Of a stretch of DNA of 64,000 nt, positions 37,983-47,215 are shown piece after piece; position 1 is the stretch's first letter, and each line of letters opens with the position of its first letter. The translations under genes were made by a program, and so were the position numbers. The DNA is from an uncultured Gammaproteobacteria bacterium (lineage in GTDB: Bacteria; Pseudomonadota; Gammaproteobacteria; CAKMZV01). The notes under the pieces were generated by a model. The model did not search any database. It saw only the letters and a program-made list of their open reading frames with translations, and was not told the DNA's origin. The DNA is taken from contig CAKMZV010000003.1 in the NCBI GenBank assembly GCA_929200535.1, positions 49,237 to 113,236 of the forward strand, in the 5' to 3' direction.

Positions 37983-39002
37983 ATGAATCAAGAAATTAAA
38001 AAATACACACAACCAAATATCAGCCTTATTGCCATTGCTTATAATTTAGAAGACTATATTGGAGAATGCCTAAATTCTCTTACAAATCAAACTCATAAAT
38101 CCATCGAAATAATTGTTGTTGATGATGGTTCAACCGACTCTACTTTATCCAAGATTCAAGCCATCGCACAAACAGATTGTCGCCTCAGAGTGCTTTCACA
38201 AAAAAATCAAGGTCCTAATTCAGCAAGAGAAAATGGACTTAAAATTGCCAAAGGAAAATATGTCCAATTTATTGATGGCGATGATTGGTTAGCTCTGGAT
38301 GCCTGCGAAAAGCTCTATCAAAAAGCAGAGGAAGGTAAGGCTGATGTTATCTTATTTCATGCTCAAAGAATATATCCTGACAAACAAATTAGCCCCCTCA
38401 TGGGGTTCCATAAAAAAACACGCTATCGACACCCTTTTAAAGAGTTTGCTATGAATACCTACGATCACCCTATTTATCTCAAGTTTATTCATCGAGTCTT
38501 TTTATTTGATAATAATATCTCTTTCCCAGCAAAAATCACTTATGGTGATGACACAACCTTTAGTGCATTATTTTACCTTCATAGCCCACATATAAATTTT
38601 TTGGATGAATTTATCTATTGCTATCGCCAAAGAACTAAAGGAAATAGTCATGATTTACAGGGATTTATAAATGATATGAATAAAGTTATAAACATCTTAA
38701 AATCTATAAAAGCTTCAAAATTCAATCAAGAAATAGAAGATTATGCTAATTACTTGATACTTAGCTATATGGCGACATTTTACTATAGAGCTCTATTGGC
38801 TAAAAGAGAAGATATAGCATCTCTTTTAGCGGATAGAATTTTAAAAGAAAAAATTTTTATCGCATCACATATTCAACACCCCTCACCTCTTCGTTGGTTA
38901 ATATATCAAATTTACAATCACTTTCCTCAATTTTTATTGACTATACATAAAATAAGAGCATTTATTCGAGGACTTTACAAAAGAGATAGGATGGAAGAAT
39001 AA
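37983..39002 (+). CDS. GT2-family glycosyltransferase, paralogue 2
   Basis: 339 residues: SLIAIAYNLEDYIGECLNSL, VVDDGSTDSTLSKI and QFIDGDDWLAL are intact. It differs from 36509-37534 mainly after residue 110, where acceptor specificity normally resides. It is followed by the polymerase gene after 10 bp. Confidence 0.88.
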   Translation: MNQEIKKYTQPNISLIAIAYNLEDYIGECLNSLTNQTHKSIEIIVVDDGSTDSTLSKIQAIAQTDCRLRVLSQKNQGPNSARENGLKIAKGKYVQFIDGDDWLALDACEKLYQKAEEGKADVILFHAQRIYPDKQISPLMGFHKKTRYRHPFKEFAMNTYDHPIYLKFIHRVFLFDNNISFPAKITYGDDTTFSALFYLHSPHINFLDEFIYCYRQRTKGNSHDLQGFINDMNKVINILKSIKASKFNQEIEDYANYLILSYMATFYYRALLAKREDIASLLADRILKEKIFIASHIQHPSPLRWLIYQIYNHFPQFLLTIHKIRAFIRGLYKRDRMEE

Positions 39003-39012
39003 TCGTATTTGA

Positions 39013-40167
39013 ATGCACATGAAAAAAATAAACCCACTTTTTATTATTGTCTTGTTATATATTGCTTTCTATGCTATTTGGAGAAATTTATTTTTCTTCT
39101 CAGAGTTTAGAGTAGAAGTTACCCTCTTTCGAAATTTAGGGATTATCTTATTAATATTAACAACGCTATTTTACACAATTAAAAGAGGTATAAATTACCA
39201 ACCTACCAACATCTTGCTATATGCTTTCGGTATATATAGCTTCACCCAATATATGGTACTATCTGCTGAACAAAGCCAAATTTATGTGGCAATATTTTCT
39301 ATATCTATTCCCTTAACCTACTTGGCAGCACAAATATTTTCATATAAACTTGATTTTTTATTTATAAAAAAAATATTGATTTTTTTATTTTTATTGATGT
39401 GTATTAGCTATTTTATAGTTAATATTTCCAACACTGCTGGTAGTTTTTTCATTCACTCTGGAGATCGAATGAGGCACACATTTGGATTTATAAGACCAAG
39501 TCAAAATGCTGAAATAATACTTGTTATGTTCTATGCTTTAGCTCTATTACACACTCACTCAATGATAAAAAAGATAAATTCTTTCTTTATTTTTGTTCTT
39601 ATTTTAATTATGTTGTATTTATCCGGTGCAAAGGCTGCTATGGTGAGCCTTATAGTATTTTTTGCATCTATAGCTATTTTCCCAAAAATTAAAACTCAAA
39701 AGGCATTTCTTGGTATTTGTTTTGTTTTTTTTGTACTGTTTTTTATAGTGGTTTATATTATATTAACTCAATTCACTTTTTCAGAATTAAACAGGATTTC
39801 CAGCACTAGGCTTATCATTTGGACTAATCACTTCAACTATTATTGTGAAGACCTTATGGATTTTATTTTTGGAAGTAGTAAAATATATGAAATAAGTCGT
39901 GTTTTTCATACAGATTCTTTCTATGTAGATTTGCTTCTCTCAAAAGGTATGTTAGGACTCACTATGATTTTAGTTTACATCTATCTTCTATTTAAGCAAG
40001 CTGTCTCCTACACATCTAAAGCAATAATCCTATCTGCCGCAATATATGGTCTTTTTGAAAGCACTATTTTCAATTTTGCTGCTCCTTTCGGCTTTATGCC
40101 TCTGTTATTTATATTGATAGAGAAACGTCTTTTGCTAAAAAATTCTAATAACAGTAAACTTTTATAA
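39013..40167 (+). CDS. Second Wzy/O-antigen-ligase-like membrane polymerase
   Basis: 384 residues, about ten or more hydrophobic segments with one larger periplasmic loop (RLIIWTNHFNYYCEDLMDFI...FHTDSFYVDLLLSKG). The loop sequence is typical of Wzy/WaaL superfamily proteins. A separate intact polymerase here, beside the frameshifted one at 5285-6570, supports a second glycan system. Wzy cannot be told from WaaL with certainty by sequence. MKKINP at 39019 is an alternative start. Confidence 0.8.
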   Translation: MHMKKINPLFIIVLLYIAFYAIWRNLFFFSEFRVEVTLFRNLGIILLILTTLFYTIKRGINYQPTNILLYAFGIYSFTQYMVLSAEQSQIYVAIFSISIPLTYLAAQIFSYKLDFLFIKKILIFLFLLMCISYFIVNISNTAGSFFIHSGDRMRHTFGFIRPSQNAEIILVMFYALALLHTHSMIKKINSFFIFVLILIMLYLSGAKAAMVSLIVFFASIAIFPKIKTQKAFLGICFVFFVLFFIVVYIILTQFTFSELNRISSTRLIIWTNHFNYYCEDLMDFIFGSSKIYEISRVFHTDSFYVDLLLSKGMLGLTMILVYIYLLFKQAVSYTSKAIILSAAIYGLFESTIFNFAAPFGFMPLLFILIEKRLLLKNSNNSKLL

Positions 40168-40193
40168 ACTTGATAATTCAATATCATGGAAAA

Positions 40194-41045
40194 ATGAAAA
40201 ATTTTATTTGCTTACAATCAATGGGAGATAACCTTATCTCTCTTTATCTTTTATCTCAAATAAATCATGAAGTAACTATTCTTGGCACCCAACAAACAAA
40301 AAAAATTTCCCAATTAATCAATACAAATTCTAAATTAAATGTAGTGGTGGTTTTCGAAAAAATACCCGCTTTTTATGATATACGCAAGCAAGGAATTATT
40401 TCAGCTCTTAAGGATATTTTAAAATTTAGAAGCTACCTAAAAAAACATAATATCAAACACTTAGTGTTTGAAAAAAAAGATATCAGAACAACATTGCTAA
40501 CATTCGGAATAGCCAGATACGATGCAAGCGATATAACCAAGCAAGTGTATATCAACAGAAAAAATTTGATCGAGAAATGCCTTTGCACAACGTTAAACCT
40601 AAAAGAAACTCTTTCCCCTAAACCTAATACTTTAAAAACCGTGTTAATTGCTCCATCTTCACAAGCAAAAAATAGAAATATACAAAAAATACACTTAGAT
40701 ATCATTCTAAAATTATTACAACATAAATATAAAATTTATTTACTTGATTATGATAAAAGTTATAAAAGCTATCTCCCTAAAGTGGATAAATATTATACCA
40801 ATTTAAAATTAGATGAGGTGAAAGCGCTTATTATTAACTGCGACTTATTAATAGGAACAGACTCATTCTTGGTTCATCTATCTTATTTTTACGAAAAACC
40901 TTTTTTTACTGTATTTAATTACGAATATTTTGACTTTCTACCACCTAAATCAGAAATTATCAACAATTACATTATTACTAATTGTGATGTGGACATGACC
41001 ACTAAATTTTTAGATAGATTCCAAGCGTTAAAAATATTACCATAA
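40194..41045 (+). CDS. GT9-like (heptosyltransferase-type) glycosyltransferase
   Basis: 283 residues from ATG 40194; the track's TTG at 40170 adds eight residues without family support. The N-terminus FICLQSMGDNLISLYLLSQI matches the GD-motif start of GT9 enzymes, and TVLIAPSSQAKNR and LLIGTDSFLVHLSYFYEKP match the C-terminal donor site, with S/D in place of the usual DTG-HLA. It is shorter and more divergent than standard heptosyltransferases, so the donor is open. Confidence 0.72.
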   Translation: MKNFICLQSMGDNLISLYLLSQINHEVTILGTQQTKKISQLINTNSKLNVVVVFEKIPAFYDIRKQGIISALKDILKFRSYLKKHNIKHLVFEKKDIRTTLLTFGIARYDASDITKQVYINRKNLIEKCLCTTLNLKETLSPKPNTLKTVLIAPSSQAKNRNIQKIHLDIILKLLQHKYKIYLLDYDKSYKSYLPKVDKYYTNLKLDEVKALIINCDLLIGTDSFLVHLSYFYEKPFFTVFNYEYFDFLPPKSEIINNYIITNCDVDMTTKFLDRFQALKILP

Positions 41046-41061
41046 ACTTATCATATTACTT

Positions 41062-41805
41062 ATGCTTAAAGTCAGCATCATCACAACCACATTTAATTCC
41101 CAAAATACAATTTTGGATACAATGAAATCCGTTAGCAAGCAAACATATCAAAATATTGAGCATGTAATTATTGACGGAAACTCTACCGATAATACACTAT
41201 CTATCATAAACCAAAATAAAATTAACAACGCTATCATTGTCTCTGAGCCAGACAACGGAATATATAGTGCTTTTAATAAAGGACTCCATAACGCTACTGG
41301 TGATATTGTGGGTTTTCTAAACTCAGATGATTTTTTTTCATACAATGAAGCCATTCAAGATGTTGTTTCTTGTCTATCTAACAATCGTTGCGATTCAATC
41401 TATGCCGACTTACAATATGTTCAAAAAAACACTATACGCAAGGTAGTTAGAAACTGGAAATCTGGAACCTATAATCGGAAAAAACTAAAATACGGTTGGA
41501 TGCCTCCTCACCCAACGTTCTATATGAAGAAGAAGAATTATACGCAGTTAGGTGGATTCGATGAAACATTAAAAGTTTCAGCTGACTACGATGCAATGTT
41601 GCGATATTTATGGTTAGAAAAAATTAGCTGTTGTTATCTACCAAAATGCGTTGTTACAATGAGATTGGGTGGACATAGTAATAAAAACATCAAAAATATT
41701 TTAATTAAAATGAATGACGATATAAAATCATTGAAAAAAAATAATATTCCTTGGCCTTTTGCTTTGATAATTAAAAATATTACCAAAATACCGCAATTTT
41801 TTTAA
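41062..41805 (+). CDS. GT2-family glycosyltransferase (WcaA-like small type)
   Basis: 247 residues: VSIITTTFNSQNTILDTMKS, VIIDGNSTDNTL, SEPDNGIYSAFNKGL and FLNSDDFF are the motif series of the small GT2 subgroup that uses D-D in NSDD as the metal site. It begins 16 bp after the GT9-like gene. Donor and acceptor are unknown. Confidence 0.88.
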   Translation: MLKVSIITTTFNSQNTILDTMKSVSKQTYQNIEHVIIDGNSTDNTLSIINQNKINNAIIVSEPDNGIYSAFNKGLHNATGDIVGFLNSDDFFSYNEAIQDVVSCLSNNRCDSIYADLQYVQKNTIRKVVRNWKSGTYNRKKLKYGWMPPHPTFYMKKKNYTQLGGFDETLKVSADYDAMLRYLWLEKISCCYLPKCVVTMRLGGHSNKNIKNILIKMNDDIKSLKKNNIPWPFALIIKNITKIPQFF

Positions 41806-41839
41806 TCCTCCTTAACCCCTAAATACTCAAGCAATCAAT

Positions 41840-42586
41840 ATGTACTCTAGCTTAACAACAAAACATAAATCATTCTTAAAACGGTATTCGCATAATGCAA
41901 GATTCAGAATCGCCGTAGAGTTACTTAACCCTAACCCAGAAGATAAAATCTTAGATTACGGAACTGGAAATGGACATATGATAGAGAAAGTAATAGAGAA
42001 AAGCAACTGTCATATAGTTGGTTATGAGCCAGCTTCATATATGTTTGAAGAATTGAAGAAAAATAAACTTATTTCTCGCAATCGTAAGGTAGAATTATGT
42101 ACAGACATAAAAGATTACCCCCCCAAGTATTTTCATAAAATATGTTGTTTGGAAGTATTTGAACACCTTCCAAAAAGCAACCAATACAAAGAAATTAAAA
42201 GAATGTTAAATCTTCTCAATGATGGTGGTAAACTGTTAATATCCGTACCTATTGAATGCGGCTTTTCTTCGTTATGTAAAAATATTGCGAGAATTTTGAT
42301 ACAATCAGCACATGCAAACACCACATTTAAAAATATTGTATACTCCTTATTTAGAATACCAATTGATAGAGGTGAACATGCCTATATTCATAGTCACATA
42401 GGTTTTTATTATCCGGATTTAGAAAAAGTCTTATTTTCTTGTGGTTTAAAAAAATGCTATAAAACATTTTCACCAATACCCTTTTTTAGGGGAGGGCTAA
42501 ATTCTCAAGTATTCTTTATATTAGAAAAAGATACAAGTAATCAATCAACTGTAAAATATAATAATCCGTGCAATATTATCCCGTAA
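41840..42586 (+). CDS. Class I SAM-dependent methyltransferase
   Basis: 248 residues with SAM motif I LDYGTGNGHMIEKV, motif II acidic residue in VGYEPAS, and CCLEVFEHLPK as the motif typical of small-molecule methyltransferases. In a glycan cluster it may methylate a sugar, a lipid carrier terminus or a phosphonate ester; sequence does not decide. It is followed by a 128 bp gap before wecA. Confidence 0.82.
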   Translation: MYSSLTTKHKSFLKRYSHNARFRIAVELLNPNPEDKILDYGTGNGHMIEKVIEKSNCHIVGYEPASYMFEELKKNKLISRNRKVELCTDIKDYPPKYFHKICCLEVFEHLPKSNQYKEIKRMLNLLNDGGKLLISVPIECGFSSLCKNIARILIQSAHANTTFKNIVYSLFRIPIDRGEHAYIHSHIGFYYPDLEKVLFSCGLKKCYKTFSPIPFFRGGLNSQVFFILEKDTSNQSTVKYNNPCNIIP

Positions 42587-42714
42587 ATTCACATCTTAAG
42601 TGCAATACTCCACATCAAATCAATTAGTGTATCAAATACCTAATCAGTTTAAACACATACATAAGTTTCGATAAATCTATTTCCATCCTTGGGACAAACA
42701 GCACCTCTAAATAA

Positions 42715-43770
42715 ATGATTTTTATTCTTTGTTTATTTGCTTTTCTTTTTAGCTGGATTCTAATGAATCTATTGCTTTCTCCTGCACAAAAATTTGATTT
42801 ATTGGATAAGCCTAATAGTCGAAAAAAACACGAGGGGAACATTCCTCTAATTGGTGGGATTTGTATTTTCGCATCATTTATTGTAATGATGTTCGTAATG
42901 CAAATTTGGACAAAAACAGATTGCTCTGCCTTTCTCTTATGTATTTTTATTATTATTGTCCTCGGAATATTAGATGATTTTAAAAATATCTCTTTGGGAT
43001 TTAGAGTTGTACTTCAATGTTTTGTTGCGGTTATTATGTTTTCAACTGCTGACAATGGTATTATTCAGCTAGGCAATTTATTAAATACAGGATTAATATC
43101 AACGCGAGATTGGGCACTCCCGCTAACTATTTTAGCGGTTGTTTCTGGTATTAATGCTTTGAATATGATGGATGGAATTGATGGTTTAGCAGGGTTTCTA
43201 TCTTTAATTTCTTTATTATGCTTGGCTTTTTTTGAATTTGGGTCAAATAACAGCATCATTATTCTTGTACTTTGTGCCGCAATACTTCCGGTGCTTGGAT
43301 CAAATTTAGGATTGCTTGGTGCTAATAAAAAAATATTTCTGGGCGATGCTGGGAGCATAGGATTAGGGTTTGTTATTGTATGGTTTTTAGTGTTGTTTGG
43401 AGCAAATGCTAACTCTCAAGAATTTAAACCCATTATTGCCGTATGGCTTTTTGCTATACCATTAATGGATATGACTGCTCTTGCGATTCGTCGTCTTGGC
43501 AAGGGGAAATCACCTTTTTCTGCTGATCGTGATCATTTGCATCATTTTTTCCAACGTTGCGGTTTCAGCGATAAAAAAGCTCTACTAATTATTGCTAGTT
43601 TACACGCTTCACTTGCTTTGATTGGAGTTATCGCTAATTATTTAAACATCCCAGAATATATTATGCTTTATGGCTTTCTATTTCTTTTTGGACTCTACTT
43701 TTACACTATGTGGCATGCTTGGATAATTGCAAAAAAAATTAGGCGGAAAAATATTAAAACCCTACAATAA
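42715..43770 (+). CDS. wecA: WecA/MraY-family undecaprenyl-phosphate sugar-1-phosphate transferase
   Basis: 351 residues, about ten transmembrane helices. The Mg-binding LGILDDFKN, the NMMDGIDGLAG loop, FLGDAGSIGLGF, and ADRDHLHHFFQR (sugar-nucleotide loop) are all present, as in WecA. It would start glycan synthesis with GlcNAc-1-P or a related HexNAc. It is a second, unrelated initiator beside the PglC-like enzyme at 15685. Confidence 0.92.
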   Translation: MIFILCLFAFLFSWILMNLLLSPAQKFDLLDKPNSRKKHEGNIPLIGGICIFASFIVMMFVMQIWTKTDCSAFLLCIFIIIVLGILDDFKNISLGFRVVLQCFVAVIMFSTADNGIIQLGNLLNTGLISTRDWALPLTILAVVSGINALNMMDGIDGLAGFLSLISLLCLAFFEFGSNNSIIILVLCAAILPVLGSNLGLLGANKKIFLGDAGSIGLGFVIVWFLVLFGANANSQEFKPIIAVWLFAIPLMDMTALAIRRLGKGKSPFSADRDHLHHFFQRCGFSDKKALLIIASLHASLALIGVIANYLNIPEYIMLYGFLFLFGLYFYTMWHAWIIAKKIRRKNIKTLQ

Positions 43771-44079
43771 TTACTAACAACTTAAATTTTCATGTTCTAT
43801 TTAACCAACTTATTTTTTAATGAAAATTAAATCATAAATAAACCAACTTAAACATATTAAGAGACCGTTGCAAAATTAAGGAATTTGTTAAAATTAAAAG
43901 AGGTTTATTTTTTTCATTCTATTGAACTATTCGAAATCACTCTTATCGAAATCACTCTTACTCACCCCTACTAATCAAACAAAAATATAAGACTACCTCT
44001 ATCAAGTTTTATTCAATAAAAAAACTATGCAAAAAACTAACTTTTTGCCAAAAATCATCACATAAGATTATAGAAAAAT
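43771..44079. repeat. 309 bp gap with a possible IS end and a 15 bp tandem repeat
   Basis: GAGACCGTTGCAAAATTAAG at 43861 resembles the terminal inverted repeat of IS5-family elements; a related AGACCGTTGCA occurs at 61950. TCGAAATCACTCTTA is repeated twice in tandem at 43931-43960. No transposase is present. The last 80 bp probably carry the promoter of the dehydrogenase gene. Confidence 0.4.
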
Positions 44080-45387
44080 ATGATTACAGAAAAGAATAAA
44101 CAAACTGTTGCCGTTGTTGGTTTAGGTTATGTTGGTTTAACGCTTGCTACTACATTGGCTGAAATTGGTTACAATGTATTCGGTATTGAAAAAAGAAAAG
44201 ATGTCGTCAATCTTACTAATAAGGGAGTGCCTCATTTCCATGAACCAGGATTGGGGACCATCTTAAAAAAAGTTATTGAAAATGGGAATCTAAAAGTATT
44301 GAATTCGTTTAATTCAAGTATTTCTGCCGAGATATACATCATAACCGTTGGAACACCCTTAGATAATAATGGAAAGATCAGATTAGATTTTTTAGAAAAT
44401 GCCACTAAAGAGGTTGCAGCCAATATGAAAGATGGGGCTTTGGTTATGTTACGATCCACTGTGAAAGTAGGAACAACCCGCAATATTGTCAAACCAATAC
44501 TTCAAAAAAATACTACCAAGCAATTTCATATAGCTATGTGCCCCGAAAGAACCCTTGAAGGATGTGCAATGCAAGAGTTACGACATTTACCTCAAGTGAT
44601 TGGTTGTGATGATAAACTAACTCGGCAGAAAGCCTATCAATTTTTTGAGAGGATTACCAATAGTGTGATTCAATTATCTTCTTTAGAGGCTGCTGAAATT
44701 TTAAAATTAGTAGATAACACCTATAGAGATGTTCAATTTGGATTTGCAAACGAAGTGGCACGTATTTGTGGGGCTTATAAAGTCAATACCAATGAAATTA
44801 TTGTTGCAGGGAAACAAAGTTATGAACGTACAAATGTAGCTCTTCCTGGGCTGGTTGGTGGACCATGTCTTGAAAAAGACACTCACATATTTGTTCAATC
44901 AGCGATGGAAAAAGGAATTTCCTTAGAAATATCTAATGCTACTCGTTTAGTTAATGAGAGACAACCACAAGAGACGGTTACACAAATTGTTTCTCTTTTA
45001 CAAAAGAAAAAAAGTTGCAAAATAATCATCTGGGGAATTGCATTCAAAGGAAAACCAGACACAAATGATTTACGTGGTTCTATGTCTCTTAAAATCATTG
45101 AACAATTAGAACGACAATTACCCTCTGCAAAACTAAGTGTTTATGACCCCGTTTGTTCTTTAAAGGATTTAAGCGTACTCCCAAATATTACGGTAATTGA
45201 AAATCAACTGGAATCTATCCAAAATATGGATTGTTTGATTATTGCAAATAATCATCCTCAATTATCAAAAATTGATTTTATAGAAATTATCGAATCACTA
45301 AATAGAAATGGTTTTGTATATGATTACTGGAATCATTTTTCTACTCAGCAATTAGGTGATTTAAATAGCAAATATTTTTCACTCTAA
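44080..45387 (+). CDS. UDP-sugar 6-dehydrogenase (UDP-ManNAc/UDP-glucose dehydrogenase family)
   Basis: 435 residues in three domains: N-terminal Rossmann (VVGLGYVGLTLATTLAE), central domain with MCPERTLEGCA and the Lys/Asn segment EILKLVDNTYRDVQF, and C-terminal domain with GIAFKGKPDTNDLRGS. The catalytic Cys is in GGPCLEKDT. These oxidise a UDP-hexose C6 to a uronate; the ERTLEG and LVDNTYRD segments favour a WecC-like UDP-N-acetylhexosamine substrate. The intact uronate epimerase at 50434 may use a related product. Confidence 0.88.
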   Translation: MITEKNKQTVAVVGLGYVGLTLATTLAEIGYNVFGIEKRKDVVNLTNKGVPHFHEPGLGTILKKVIENGNLKVLNSFNSSISAEIYIITVGTPLDNNGKIRLDFLENATKEVAANMKDGALVMLRSTVKVGTTRNIVKPILQKNTTKQFHIAMCPERTLEGCAMQELRHLPQVIGCDDKLTRQKAYQFFERITNSVIQLSSLEAAEILKLVDNTYRDVQFGFANEVARICGAYKVNTNEIIVAGKQSYERTNVALPGLVGGPCLEKDTHIFVQSAMEKGISLEISNATRLVNERQPQETVTQIVSLLQKKKSCKIIIWGIAFKGKPDTNDLRGSMSLKIIEQLERQLPSAKLSVYDPVCSLKDLSVLPNITVIENQLESIQNMDCLIIANNHPQLSKIDFIEIIESLNRNGFVYDYWNHFSTQQLGDLNSKYFSL

Positions 45388-45404
45388 GCAACTATTAAAA
45401 AATT

Positions 45405-46385
45405 ATGACAAAAACTTGTGTAATTACTGGAGGTTGTGGATTTATTGGCTCCTTTCTTGTTCGAAAAATGGTTCAAGAGGGCTGGAATGTTCGGGTAGTA
45501 GATAATATGTTACGAGGAGACAGTTCAAGAATTGCTGATTTATCCAATGATATTGAACTCTTTGATTGCGACATTCGCCACGTTAATTCTTTGAATAAGG
45601 CATTTCATAAAGCAGATGTTGTATTTCATCTTGCTGCTGTAAATGGTACAGAAAATTTTTATCAGCACCCTGAATTAGTCTTAGATGTTGGCTTACGTGG
45701 TATGCTTGCAGTCACTGATGCTTGTTATCAAAGTAACGTGACTAATCTTGTGGTGGCAAGTTCTGCTGAAGTTTATCAAACACCAGAAAATGTGCCAACC
45801 AATGAGCAAGTATCACTAACATTACCCAATAGTTTAAACCCTCGTTATTCTTACGGTGGCTCTAAAATAGTTTCTGAACTAATCGCTTTCAATTACAAAC
45901 GAGATTTCTTTGAAAAAATCCAAGTATTTAGACCGCATAATGTCTATGGACCTAATATGGGATTTAAACATGTTATACCACAGTTTATTTTGAGAGCATT
46001 AGAGTGCAAAAAATCAAATCATCTCTCATTCCCTATACAAGGAACTGGGGATGAAACTCGTGCTTTTGCCTATGTTAATGATGTGGTAGATGGGATTTAT
46101 ACAATGTATCAAAAAGGAGCACACAGAGAGATTTATCATATTGGAAATGATGAAGAGGTTTCAATCAAAGACCTTGTACGATTAATAGGAAAGGCTTTGG
46201 ATATTCATTTAGAAATTGAATGCACAGATACCCTTGAAGGATCTACTCATAGAAGATGTCCTGATATTTTGAAAATGCAACACTTAAGTTACAATCCAAA
46301 AATAAATTTGAAGAGAGGGCTTACACTTACTTTACCTTGGTATGAACAAAATCTAAGTAGAGATGTGGTCAACCAACTAATATAG
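45405..46385 (+). CDS. Extended-SDR sugar nucleotide epimerase/dehydratase
   Basis: 326 residues: ITGGCGFIGSFLVRKMV, FHLAAVNGT, ASSAEVYQTP and RYSYGGSK (YxxxK) are intact, with RPHNVYGPNMG in the sugar region. It begins 17 bp after the dehydrogenase and probably acts on the same sugar nucleotide. The exact reaction (4-epimerase, decarboxylase or dehydratase) is not evident. Confidence 0.85.
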   Translation: MTKTCVITGGCGFIGSFLVRKMVQEGWNVRVVDNMLRGDSSRIADLSNDIELFDCDIRHVNSLNKAFHKADVVFHLAAVNGTENFYQHPELVLDVGLRGMLAVTDACYQSNVTNLVVASSAEVYQTPENVPTNEQVSLTLPNSLNPRYSYGGSKIVSELIAFNYKRDFFEKIQVFRPHNVYGPNMGFKHVIPQFILRALECKKSNHLSFPIQGTGDETRAFAYVNDVVDGIYTMYQKGAHREIYHIGNDEEVSIKDLVRLIGKALDIHLEIECTDTLEGSTHRRCPDILKMQHLSYNPKINLKRGLTLTLPWYEQNLSRDVVNQLI

Positions 46386-46395
46386 TAATAAAATA

Positions 46396-47196
46396 ATGAA
46401 AAAAGTTCTGATCAACTACGCTAATGCTTACTTCTATAAAAGTCAAAAAATAAATAGTCAATCCGGATTAGAGGTTGGACTTTTTGATGAAGTTATTTCT
46501 TACTCTCCTAAAAACATAGATAGAAATTTTATGAGTAAGAATAAACATATTTTACAATGCTCAAGAGGAAATGGCTATTGGTTATGGAAACCCTATTTTA
46601 TCAAGAAAACTTTGGAACAATTGAATGAGGGCGATTTTTTGTTTTATTGTGACAGTGGAGCTTATTTTATAAAACCAATTACATCACTCATTGATTTAAG
46701 TTTAGATACCAATCAAGATATTATTGTGTTTGATTTACAGTTAAAAGAAAGTGTTTATACTAAACGTGATGCCTTTATCTTAATGGATTGCGATACTCCT
46801 AAATACTCCGAAAGCAATCAGCGTCTCGGCAGTTTTTCGTTATGGCGGAAAACAAAAAATTCTATGAAATTTTTAGAGGAGTATCTTGCTTATGCCCAAG
46901 ATGATAGAATTATCACTGATTTAGAAAATCAATGTGGAGCTCCTAACTACCCCAGTTTTAAAGATCATAGACATGATCAGTCCATTCTAAGCTTGTTATC
47001 GAAAAAATATAATATTGAAGCATATAGAGATCCATCTCAGTGGGGGAATAAGGTTATAGAGAATTATCCTAATTCACAATATAAACAAATTATTGAGCAT
47101 ACAAGAGCTAAAGAGATACCCCTTTATCGCAAAATTTTGAATAATTTTAAGCATTTTTTAAATACCAAAACTCAGAAAAATAAATTAAACAATTGA
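46396..47196 (+). CDS. Uncharacterised GT-A-like putative glycosyltransferase
   Basis: 266 residues, no confident family. The opening VLINYANAYFYKSQ, the segment RGNGYWLWKPYFIKKTLEQL and FLFYCDSGAYF occur in uncharacterised proteins of polysaccharide clusters thought to have a nucleotide-diphospho-sugar transferase fold; the D in YCDSG may be the metal ligand. Its place between SDR and GT10 genes supports a glycan role. Confidence 0.6.
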   Translation: MKKVLINYANAYFYKSQKINSQSGLEVGLFDEVISYSPKNIDRNFMSKNKHILQCSRGNGYWLWKPYFIKKTLEQLNEGDFLFYCDSGAYFIKPITSLIDLSLDTNQDIIVFDLQLKESVYTKRDAFILMDCDTPKYSESNQRLGSFSLWRKTKNSMKFLEEYLAYAQDDRIITDLENQCGAPNYPSFKDHRHDQSILSLLSKKYNIEAYRDPSQWGNKVIENYPNSQYKQIIEHTRAKEIPLYRKILNNFKHFLNTKTQKNKLNN

Positions 47197-47215
47197 TTTA
47201 TTTTTGGCAATTAAC

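Noticed and set aside
43931-43960. CRISPR-like repeat
   Set aside because: Only two directly adjacent 15 bp units with no spacer; a simple tandem duplication.
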